NCBI GenBank assembly: GCA_903834785.1
Contig: CAILKP010000139.1
Location: forward strand, 1 to 47,409
Direction: 5' to 3'
DNA length: 47,409 nucleotides
Source: an uncultured bacterium
GTDB taxonomy: Bacteria > Planctomycetota > Phycisphaerae > Phycisphaerales > UBA1924
Shown: piece after piece, positions 16,094-23,121 of the stretch
How positions within the stretch are numbered: the stretch's first letter is position 1
Layout: every line of letters begins with the position of its first letter
Position numbers and translations under genes: made by a program
Notes under the pieces: generated by a model
Databases searched by the model: none
What the model saw: only the letters and a program-made list of their open reading frames with translations
Told to the model about the DNA's origin: nothing

Positions 16094-16546
16094 TCACCAG
16101 GCATTCTCGCCAACACCGGTGGTGTTGGAGTTGGCCCAGAACCTGCCTGCGGCCGCGTCATAGTTCCAGCCATTGGTGCCGGACACCGTCTGAGCGGGGC
16201 TGGGCGCTAAGGGCGTCCCGGGCGTCCAGGTGCTGGCGGTGATGAGCGAAGAGTTGTTGTAGGGGTTGACGGGCATCGGATCCGTCATGACGGTGCCGGG
16301 CGTCTGGAGCTGCACGAGCGTCGGGAACGCCAGAGTACCGCCGCTGACGCCGCTGTTGGCATAGAAGTTTGCTATTGCGGTGCGGACCGAGCCGAGGATG
16401 GCGCTGGTCGACGCGGAGCGTGCGCTGGCGGCGTAGTCAAAGTATCGTGGGATCGCGACAGCGGAGAGGATCGCCAGCACAACGATGACCGCGATGAGCT
16501 CGATGAGCGTGAAGCCGCGGGCGATGGATGTGCGGGGGTTGTACAT
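16094..16546 (-). CDS. Type IV pilin/major pseudopilin, copy B of a tandem pair
   Basis: The 150-residue protein is equal in length to copy A. The leader ends IARG and the mature N-terminus is FTLIELIAVIVVLAILSAVA, identical to copy A through residue 46. Differences cluster in the leader and in the middle loops (residues 47-75 and 100-117), while the last 33 residues differ at only two positions. ATG 16546 is used, with AGGGA upstream; a GTG at 16579 in frame has no support. It is the first pilin after the platform gene, 55 bases downstream. The pair could form a mixed fibre or allow variation of the exposed surface; both are inference. Confidence 0.92.
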   Translation of the reverse strand: MYNPRTSIARGFTLIELIAVIVVLAILSAVAIPRYFDYAASARSASTSAILGSVRTAIANFYANSGVSGGTLAFPTLVQLQTPGTVMTDPMPVNPYNNSSLITASTWTPGTPLAPSPAQTVSGTNGWNYDAAAGRFWANSNTTGVGENAW

Positions 16547-16601
16547 GGTCGGTTTCCCTGACGGTGTTTCTAAAAACACAGATCAGGTAAACCTCATCGG
16601 A

Positions 16602-17801
16602 TCAACTCCCCATCATGCCCATGGAACTCCACATCGGGAGGAATACTGCCAGAGCCACGACCAGCACGATCGCCGCAACCACTACAACCAGAACAGGTTC
16701 AATGACGGTGGAGAGTCGCTTGGAGCGGACGGCGGCGTCGCGTTCGAACTGGCGGGCGATGACGGCGCACATGCGGGGGAGTTCGGCGGCTTCATCACCG
16801 GAGGCGATCATGCGGCGGGCGAATGGCGGCAGGTAGCGGCAGGATTCCATGACAGCGGCGATGCGACCGCCGGAGCGGACCTGGGTGGCCACGGTCCGGA
16901 TATCGTCGATGAGCATTGCGCGGCCGGAGGAGCGGCCGGCGAGTTCGAGGGAGTCAAGCAGGTTGAGACCGGAGGACAGGCAGAGGCCGAAGACGCGGGC
17001 GAAACGGGAGACACCAGTGGCGATGAGGATGTCGCGGACGAACGGGATGCGGTGGGCGGCCAAGTCGAGGCCGCGGCGGACTCCCGGGCGGACGAGGAGG
17101 CCGCGGGCAACAAAGAGCGAGACAATGGCACCGAGAAGCAAGGCCCACCACCAGGCCTGCATGAAGTTGCCGATACCGACCATCACCTGCGTGAGCAGGG
17201 GCAACTCGACGCCGCGGCTGGCGAAGATTTTGGCGAAACGAGGGACGACGAATCCGATGAGGAAGGTCACGGCCAGCGAGAGCACACCGATGATGATCAT
17301 CGGGTACATCAAGGCGGACTTGACGTTCTGGCGAAGCTCCTCCTGGCGGTCGAGCATTTCGGCGAGGTACTCGAGGGCTTTGGAGAGGTTGCCGCTCTGC
17401 TCGGCAGCGCGGATGGTGGCGACGAAGGTCTCACCGAAGACGTCGGAGTGCTCGCCGAGAGCGGCGGCGATGTTGTCGCCGGCTTCGATGCGGTCGGCGA
17501 CGGTTTCGATGACGGTGCGGAGTTTGCCGGGCTTTTCCTGCTCGGCGATAGAGCGGAGGCCGTCGCCCAGGGGGATGCGGGCGGAGGCCAGGACGGAGAA
17601 CTGGAAGGTGAACTCAGCGATCTGCTTGGGTGAAACGCTGGCGGTGAAGAAGCCCGGGAGCTGGGGCTTGAGCGTGACAGGGACGAGGCCCTGTGCGGCC
17701 AGGCGGCGGTAGGCGTCGGCCTCGGATGTGGCCCGGGTGACGCCGCGGCGCTTGATGCCGGTCTTGTCAACTGCGGTATAGGCGTATTGGGCTGCACTCA
17801 T
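16602..17801 (-). CDS. pilC: PilC/GspF inner-membrane platform protein
   Basis: The 399-residue protein has the GspF architecture: a short N-terminal domain (YAYTAVDKTGIKRRGV, residues 6-21), then two repeats of the helical GspF domain. Each repeat ends in hydrophobic segments (about 168-195 and 370-393), with another hydrophobic region at about 215-238. The Q-S-G-N-L and P-F-A-R-R-M-like signatures of the two repeats are seen (RAAEQSGNLSKALEYLAEML; LPPFARRMIASGDEAAELP). It anchors the ATPase and is thought to rotate pilin subunits into the fibre. Its ATG overlaps the stop of the ATPase gene (ATGA), implying coupled synthesis. Length is normal for the family. Confidence 0.95.
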   Translation of the reverse strand: MSAAQYAYTAVDKTGIKRRGVTRATSEADAYRRLAAQGLVPVTLKPQLPGFFTASVSPKQIAEFTFQFSVLASARIPLGDGLRSIAEQEKPGKLRTVIETVADRIEAGDNIAAALGEHSDVFGETFVATIRAAEQSGNLSKALEYLAEMLDRQEELRQNVKSALMYPMIIIGVLSLAVTFLIGFVVPRFAKIFASRGVELPLLTQVMVGIGNFMQAWWWALLLGAIVSLFVARGLLVRPGVRRGLDLAAHRIPFVRDILIATGVSRFARVFGLCLSSGLNLLDSLELAGRSSGRAMLIDDIRTVATQVRSGGRIAAVMESCRYLPPFARRMIASGDEAAELPRMCAVIARQFERDAAVRSKRLSTVIEPVLVVVVAAIVLVVALAVFLPMWSSMGMMGS

Positions 17802-19522
17802 GCTGCGGCCCTCCCGGCCTCACCGACGGTGACGAGAGAGGCGGCGGAGTCTTCCAGGTCCATACCTGCGGCGATGCGGGCGATTTCCTCGAGCGTTGTC
17901 AGACCCATGCGTGCCTTGTCGGTGCCATCGGCCCACATGGGGTTCATGCCGCTTTCGATGGCGATGCGGCGGATCAAGGCCGCGGAGGCGGATTTCTCGA
18001 CCGCGGCGCGGATGACCGGCTGCATGACCATGAGCTCATAGACGCCGAGGCGACCGCGGTATCCACCGCCGCCGCACTGCGGGCAGCCGCGGCCGACGCG
18101 GAACTGGCCGGTGGAATCGCCGGCACAGAAGCGTTTGAGCAGCGACGGGGAGGGTGGCATGGGGACGGCACAGGATGTGCAGACGCGGCGTGCGAGTCGC
18201 TGGCCCATGACGCCGGTGAGGGCGGCGTTGATGGCGAACGCCGGGCACTGGAAGTCCATGAGACGTGCGACGGCACCGGGAGCGTCGTTGGTGTGGAGCG
18301 TGGAGAGCACCATGTGGCCGGTGAGGGCGGCCTGGATGGCGATGCGTGCGGTTTCCTCGTCGCGGATCTCACCGACGAGGATGACGTCGGGGTCCTGACG
18401 GAGGATGGCGCGGAGGAAGGTGGCGAAGGTGAGGCCGATCTCGGCGTTGACCTGGACGTGGCGGACCAGAGGGAGCCGGATTTCGACGGGGTCTTCGATG
18501 GTGACGCAGTGACGCTCGGGCGAGTTGAGCTCGCTGAGTGCGGTGTAGAGCGTGGTGGTCTTGCCGGAGCCGGTCGGGCCGGTGGCCAGGAGCATGCCGT
18601 GGGCACGGTGGACCAGGCCGGAGAACTCCTCGGCGACGACGGGGTGGAGGCCGAGATCCTCGATGCGGCGGAGGCCATGGCTGCCGCTGAGAAGGCGGAG
18701 GACGACGTTTTCACCGTACACGGTGGGGATGATCGAGACGCGGACATCGAGGGTGCGGCCGTTCCAGGGGAAGCGGAACTTGCCGTCCTGCGGTCGGCGC
18801 GACTGTGTCAGGTCCAGGTTGGCCATGACCTTGAGGCGCTGGACGAGGGCGGGGTGGTTGGACAGGGGTGGGCCCTGGCGGCCGACGAGGATGCCGTCGA
18901 TGCGGTAGCGGAGGCAGAGTTCGGCCTCATCGGGGCTGAGGTGGACGTCGGAGGCGCCTTCCTCGGCTGCACGGCCGATGATCTGATTGACGGCGGCGAC
19001 GATGGGGTCCTGCTCGACATTGCGGCCCGTAAAGCTGGCGGTCGCGGCGGCTTCGGCGGCGGCCTCGCGGGCCATGGGGCGGCTGCCCATGAGGGAGTAG
19101 ACACGCTCGATGGCGGTACGGAGCTGCTCGGGCTCGGCGAGAACCGTGACGACATCGGAGCGGAGTACGGAGCGGAGGCGGTCGACGATGCCGAGGTCGA
19201 GCGGATCGGCCATGGCGACGGTGGTCACGTCACCGACGTTGAACAGCGGGAGCGCGACGGCCTTGTCGGCCAGAGTGCGGGGCAGCAGCGAGGCGACCTG
19301 CACGTCGATCTCGTAGTTGTCCAGGTCAACGAAGGGGACTTCGCTGACCATGGCGCGGCCGATGGCCACATCGCGGGCGGTGATGATCTTGGCGCGGATC
19401 AGTGCCTGCGGGCTGGAGCAGCGCCAGCTTGAGGCGTTTCGGTTGGCATCGGCCACCTGTTCGGCGGTGATCTGCCCCTGCTCGACGAGCAGGTTGATGA
19501 CGAACTCGTCAGGACCGAGCAT
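17798..19522 (-). CDS. pilB: PilB/GspE assembly ATPase
   Basis: The 574-residue protein has an N-terminal GspE_N/MshEN-type domain (about 1-145) and the secretion ATPase core. Walker A is GPTGSGKT (315-322), the Asp box is IEDPVEIRL (342-350), Walker B is DVILVGEIRD (379-388), and the His box is TLHTN (408-412). Four cysteines C448, C451, C480 and C483 (CTSC ... CPQC) form the zinc site of GspE and PilB that is missing from PilT, so this is an extension ATPase. It powers pilin polymerisation from the cytoplasmic face. Its start lies inside the 3' end of the PilZ gene (14-base overlap) and its stop overlaps the pilC start. Confidence 0.95.
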   Translation of the reverse strand: MLGPDEFVINLLVEQGQITAEQVADANRNASSWRCSSPQALIRAKIITARDVAIGRAMVSEVPFVDLDNYEIDVQVASLLPRTLADKAVALPLFNVGDVTTVAMADPLDLGIVDRLRSVLRSDVVTVLAEPEQLRTAIERVYSLMGSRPMAREAAAEAAATASFTGRNVEQDPIVAAVNQIIGRAAEEGASDVHLSPDEAELCLRYRIDGILVGRQGPPLSNHPALVQRLKVMANLDLTQSRRPQDGKFRFPWNGRTLDVRVSIIPTVYGENVVLRLLSGSHGLRRIEDLGLHPVVAEEFSGLVHRAHGMLLATGPTGSGKTTTLYTALSELNSPERHCVTIEDPVEIRLPLVRHVQVNAEIGLTFATFLRAILRQDPDVILVGEIRDEETARIAIQAALTGHMVLSTLHTNDAPGAVARLMDFQCPAFAINAALTGVMGQRLARRVCTSCAVPMPPSPSLLKRFCAGDSTGQFRVGRGCPQCGGGGYRGRLGVYELMVMQPVIRAAVEKSASAALIRRIAIESGMNPMWADGTDKARMGLTTLEEIARIAAGMDLEDSAASLVTVGEAGRAAA

Positions 19523-19958
19523 CGGTGCCTCCTGACTTCGGTGTGGTGCCGGCGGCGGGCGGCGGCGGGCTCATCGGGACTGGAGAGACGGCACTGATGA
19601 GTTGCTTGACGGTCGTTTCGTCAGCACCATCGAACACTGTACCGATGAGATACGTCGGTGCCCGGTCGATCATGATCACCCGGATGACCGACCCGACCAG
19701 CATGACGGGCGGCCGGTCAGGAGCGGCGATGTTCATCGTCAGCTTGCAGCCGACCGGGAAGTAGACTTTGGAGGCGATTCCCGCACCGACAGTGGAGATA
19801 TCGCGGAGGGTAGTTGCGATGCCTGACGCGCCGCCCAGAGCGGCACGGGACAGCTTGACCCGGTCAGCCGATGCCGGTGCGACCCCCAACTGGGTGTCAA
19901 CCGAGCAGGGGAAGCGATGATGCTGGCGAACTGTCAGCTCTGATCCGGTCTGGTTCAT
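19509..19958 (-). CDS. PilZ-domain protein, probable cyclic-di-GMP receptor
   Basis: The 149-residue protein has both cyclic-di-GMP contact motifs of PilZ domains: RQHHR (R-x3-R) near residue 11 and DISTVGAG (D-x-S-x-x-G) near residue 53. The beta-barrel continues through GCKLTMNIAAP and VMLVGSVIRVIM to about residue 120, followed by a Pro-rich tail. Both motifs are intact, so ligand binding is likely. It is the first gene of the pilus operon and overlaps pilB by 14 bases, so it probably tunes the ATPase or operon output in response to cyclic di-GMP. ATG 19958 is used; the frame is open further upstream but shows no domain. Confidence 0.87.
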   Translation of the reverse strand: MNQTGSELTVRQHHRFPCSVDTQLGVAPASADRVKLSRAALGGASGIATTLRDISTVGAGIASKVYFPVGCKLTMNIAAPDRPPVMLVGSVIRVIMIDRAPTYLIGTVFDGADETTVKQLISAVSPVPMSPPPPAAGTTPKSGGTDARS

Positions 19959-20141
19959 GCGTGATTCCCGGGGCAAAGTCCCACGTCGGGGATCGACCTT
20001 CCAGACCGCTTCCTTCAGTCCGGAAAGCTCAGAGGCCCGAAAATGTGGAACACCCCTTAGGCCGGACCGAGGGTAGCAGTTTGGGAGCGGACCATTATCC
20101 GGACCAACGATCGATCTGCGGCAGACCAACACTTGGAACCC

Positions 20142-21281
20142 ATGGCCAAAGGCAGACCAGTTCCAGCGGATCGGACGACCCTGCGGCACGCACGGCGGCT
20201 GGTGATCAAACTGGGGTCGGCGGTTCTTGCGCCGGAGGGGCGGCTGGATCAGAGTTCGCTGGAGCGGCTAGCGGGTCAGATCGTGCCGCTGGTTGCGGAC
20301 GGGGTCGCGGTGACGGTGGTGTCGTCGGGTGCGGTGGCGTCGGGGTTTCGGGCCCTGGGCTTTGATGCGCCGCCGACGAGCATTGTGCACAAGCAATCGG
20401 CGGCGGCGGTGGGGCAGCCGCGGCTGATGGCGGCGTGGGCGGAGGCGTTTGGCGAGCACGGGGTGACGGTGGCGCAGGCGTTGTACACGGCGGAGGATCT
20501 GGCTACGCGGCCGAGGTACCTCAACACACGGCGGACGCTGGCGGAACTGCTGAGCCGCGGGGTGGTGCCGATTGTCAATGAGAACGACACGACGAGCTTT
20601 GATGAAATCAAGCTGGGGGACAATGACCGTCTGAGCGCGCTGACGGCGGACCTGGTGGATGCGGAACTGCTGCTGATTCTCTCGACAGCGAAGGGGTTGT
20701 ATGAGAACGGTGATCCGAACCGGGTGATCCCCGAGGTGCGGGTGACGGACCGGACGGCATCGCGGAACGTGACGGCCGACAAGACCAGCACGGGGACGGG
20801 CGGGATGGCGACGAAGCTGTCTGCCGCGGGGACGGCGGCGAAATGGGGGATTGCGACGGTGGTTGCAGGCGGGCGAGAGCCGGGGATCATCCAGCGCGTG
20901 CTGGCAGGGGAGACGGTGGGGACGCTGTTCCTGCCTGGGGATCGCGCGGCGCGGGCGAGGAAGCGGTGGCTTGGGGCGGCGGCGCGGACGGCGGGTGTGG
21001 TGCTGGTGGATGCAGGGGCGGCCAAGGCGATTGTGGGTCAGAACGGCTCGCTGCTGCCGACGGGTGTGGTTGCGGTGCGGGGAGCTTTTGGCCGGAACGA
21101 TGTGGTGGAGATTGCGGGGCCGGACGGACGGGTGATTGCTCGCGGCGTGACGGCGTATGACTCTGAGGAAGTCGGACGGCTGGCGGGCAAGAAAACGCGG
21201 CAGATCGGGGCGACGCTGGGGTACTGCCTGTGCGATGAGATTGTGCACCGCAGCGACCTGGTGCTGGAAGGCGGGCAGTGA
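20142..21281 (+). CDS. proB: Glutamate 5-kinase ProB
   Basis: The 379-residue protein phosphorylates L-glutamate to glutamate 5-phosphate, the first step of proline synthesis, in the cytoplasm. The amino-acid-kinase domain (about 15-265) shows VIKLGSAVL, VSSGAVASG, VNENDTTSF, LGDNDRLSA and GTGGMATKL. The C-terminal PUA domain (about 285-379) is present (GRNDVVEIAGPDGRVIARGV). Length is normal for the two-domain form. ATG 20142 is chosen over a TTG nine bases upstream. proA is not in the window. The gene is divergent from the PilZ gene across 183 bases. Confidence 0.95.
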   Translation: MAKGRPVPADRTTLRHARRLVIKLGSAVLAPEGRLDQSSLERLAGQIVPLVADGVAVTVVSSGAVASGFRALGFDAPPTSIVHKQSAAAVGQPRLMAAWAEAFGEHGVTVAQALYTAEDLATRPRYLNTRRTLAELLSRGVVPIVNENDTTSFDEIKLGDNDRLSALTADLVDAELLLILSTAKGLYENGDPNRVIPEVRVTDRTASRNVTADKTSTGTGGMATKLSAAGTAAKWGIATVVAGGREPGIIQRVLAGETVGTLFLPGDRAARARKRWLGAAARTAGVVLVDAGAAKAIVGQNGSLLPTGVVAVRGAFGRNDVVEIAGPDGRVIARGVTAYDSEEVGRLAGKKTRQIGATLGYCLCDEIVHRSDLVLEGGQ

Positions 21282-21397
21282 GGCGGAAGGATGCGGGGCG
21301 GCGGAGGGGGCGGGGCGGCGATAAACTGGGATGGGGCGGGAGTGGAGAGTTGACTGTCTGTTCTGGTGTTTGGACTTCCCTTTGACTGAGAGCTTCC

Positions 21398-21880
21398 ATG
21401 GCTGATCCTGCTGCCGGTTCCGTTCCTGCCTCGCCCTCCAACCCCACTGCCCCCATGGCGGGCGCCGCAGTTGCCCCTGCGGCGGCTGGTGAGCAGGCGA
21501 TGCCGGGCGGCTTTAAGCCGCAGATCACGATTGATGACTTTCTGAAACTGGACCTGCGGGTGGCCAAGGTACTGGCCGCTGAGCCGCACCCGAAGGCGGA
21601 CAAGCTGCTGAAGTTGCAGTTGGATGACGGCTCGGGGATTCCGCGGCAGATCTGCGCGGGCATTCGCGAGCAGTACAAGCCGGAGGACCTGGTGGGCAAG
21701 TCGATCGTGATCATCGCGAACCTGGCGCCGCGGATGCTGCGGGGCGAGGAGTCACGCGGGATGCTGCTGGCGGCGAGCGATGTGCCCAAGGACGCGGCGG
21801 CAGCCGGCGGGAACGTGAGCCGTCAGGTGGTGATCATTGCGCCGGCGGGTGAGATTGCTGCGGGCTCGACGGTGGGGTAA
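21398..21880 (+). CDS. Stand-alone tRNA-binding domain protein (MetRS C-terminal/Trbp111-like)
   Basis: The 160-residue protein has an Ala/Pro-rich N-terminal 40 residues and then an OB-fold tRNA-binding domain (about 43-158). Landmarks are ITIDDFLKLDLRVAKVL, HPKADKLLKLQLDDG, RQICAGI and LVGKSIVIIANLAPRMLRG. These are the hallmarks of the C-terminal domain of bacterial methionyl-tRNA synthetase and of free proteins such as Trbp111 and CsaA. As a separate small protein it may bind tRNA or assist MetRS in trans. It is preceded by proB on the same strand after 116 bases. Confidence 0.9.
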   Translation: MADPAAGSVPASPSNPTAPMAGAAVAPAAAGEQAMPGGFKPQITIDDFLKLDLRVAKVLAAEPHPKADKLLKLQLDDGSGIPRQICAGIREQYKPEDLVGKSIVIIANLAPRMLRGEESRGMLLAASDVPKDAAAAGGNVSRQVVIIAPAGEIAAGSTVG

Positions 21881-21912
21881 AGGGGGAAATGGCCAAAGGG
21901 CCAAATTACCAA

Positions 21913-21938
21913 ACTGCCAGAGGATGCAGACTGGCAGT
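21913..21938. terminator. Terminator-like hairpin between convergent genes
   Basis: ACTGCCAG (21913-21920) pairs perfectly with CTGGCAGT (21931-21938) with a 10-base loop. On the minus strand the stem is followed by TTGGTAATTTGG, a weak T-rich stretch, so it would best serve rodA. A second short inverted repeat, TGGCC-AAA-GGGCCA, sits just to its left. Confidence 0.45.
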
Positions 21939-21945
21939 GGGCTGC

Positions 21946-23121
21946 TTAGTCGTCGAACTCGAAGGCGGGGCGGGTCATGCGTGGGGGGCGGCGCATGGCG
22001 ACGGAGAAGACCAGGCCGGTCATGATCCAGACTGAGACCATGGAGGAGCCGCCATAGGAGACAAAGGGGAGCGTGAGGCCGACGATGGGCAGGAAGCCCA
22101 GGACCATGGCCATGTTGACGGCGGTCTGGACGGCGAGCATCATGGCGATGCCGACGACGACGAGGCGGCCGAAGGCCTCCTTGCAGATGGCGGCGGTGGC
22201 CATGGCACCGATGAGCCAGAGGATGTAGAGACCGATGACCGCCATGCCGCCGAGGAATCCCCAGCGGCAGAGGATGACGGCGAAGATCATGTCGTTGTGA
22301 CGTTCAGGGAGCTGGGCGTAGCGGATGACGGCGCGGGCCTTGGCATCGGAGTAGCCGGTGAGACCGCCGGAGCCGGCGACGGTCTGTGCGGTGTAGGCCT
22401 GGTAGTTGATGTCATCGGCACCGCCGCGCTGGCCGCGGAACTGCTGGATGAGGCCGATGATGCGCTGCTGCTGGTAGGGGTGGAGGAAGGGGAAGCTGAC
22501 GGGTGCGGCCAGTGCGCCGATGATGACGACGGCGGCCATGTGCTTGCCGCGGGCGCCTGCGGCGACGAGCATGGCGAAGATGGCGGGGATGAAGAGCAGG
22601 GCAGCGCCGAGATCGGGCTGGAGGACGATGAGGCAGACGGGGATGAAGGTGATGATGGCCGGGGGGAGGAGGCCGATGAGGGTGCGGTGGTTCTTGCGAT
22701 AGCGGAGATACTCGGCGGCGGCGAGGATGAAGGCGATGCGGGCGAGCTCGGCGGGCTGGAGGTCGATCGGCCCCAGGTCGATCCAACCGCGGACGCCGTT
22801 GCGGGGGGTGACGAGCCAGCTGGGGATGAAGGGCAGGAGGAGGATGATGAGGAGGATGAGGCAGATGCCGAGCGCCGGCCAGGCGAGGTAGCGGAGCACG
22901 CGAAGGTGCGGCGCGGCCACGACGGCGGCGGCGAGCAGACCGACACCCAGGTGCAGGAGCTGGCGGAAGGCCAGAGGCGAGATGGAGGAGGCGGCGGAGG
23001 CGGACTCGGCCGGGGCGGCACCGATATCGATAGCGGCGACACCGATGAAGGAGAGGGCCAGGCCGGAGATGAGGCAGAGCCAGCCGAAGTGCGCGGCGGT
23101 GGTGTCGCGAAGGGAGATCAC
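21946..23121 (-). CDS. rodA: Peptidoglycan glycosyltransferase RodA (SEDS family)
   Basis: The 391-residue polytopic membrane protein has about ten hydrophobic segments. It has SEDS-family sequences including the C-terminal signatures HNDMIFAVILCRWGFLGG and LTLPFVSYGGSSM, and LQPAELARIAFILAAAEYL in the middle. RodA polymerises lipid II into glycan strands with its partner class B PBP2. The start is GTG 23121; its GTGA overlaps the mrdA stop, so PBP2 and RodA are coupled. The direct pairing with mrdA favours RodA rather than FtsW. Confidence 0.93.
   Translation of the reverse strand: MISLRDTTAAHFGWLCLISGLALSFIGVAAIDIGAAPAESASAASSISPLAFRQLLHLGVGLLAAAVVAAPHLRVLRYLAWPALGICLILLIILLLPFIPSWLVTPRNGVRGWIDLGPIDLQPAELARIAFILAAAEYLRYRKNHRTLIGLLPPAIITFIPVCLIVLQPDLGAALLFIPAIFAMLVAAGARGKHMAAVVIIGALAAPVSFPFLHPYQQQRIIGLIQQFRGQRGGADDINYQAYTAQTVAGSGGLTGYSDAKARAVIRYAQLPERHNDMIFAVILCRWGFLGGMAVIGLYILWLIGAMATAAICKEAFGRLVVVGIAMMLAVQTAVNMAMVLGFLPIVGLTLPFVSYGGSSMVSVWIMTGLVFSVAMRRPPRMTRPAFEFDD

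Noticed and set aside
16485..17633. A 382-codon plus-strand frame opposite pilC
   Set aside because: The translation is Gly/Asp/Glu-rich and lacks domains, while the minus strand encodes a full PilC protein.
19959..20141. Possible cyclic-di-GMP riboswitch upstream of the PilZ gene (CCGGCCTAA is present on the minus strand)
   Set aside because: The other conserved parts of the GEMM aptamer, including the GGGACGCAAAGCCT block and its paired helix, are absent.
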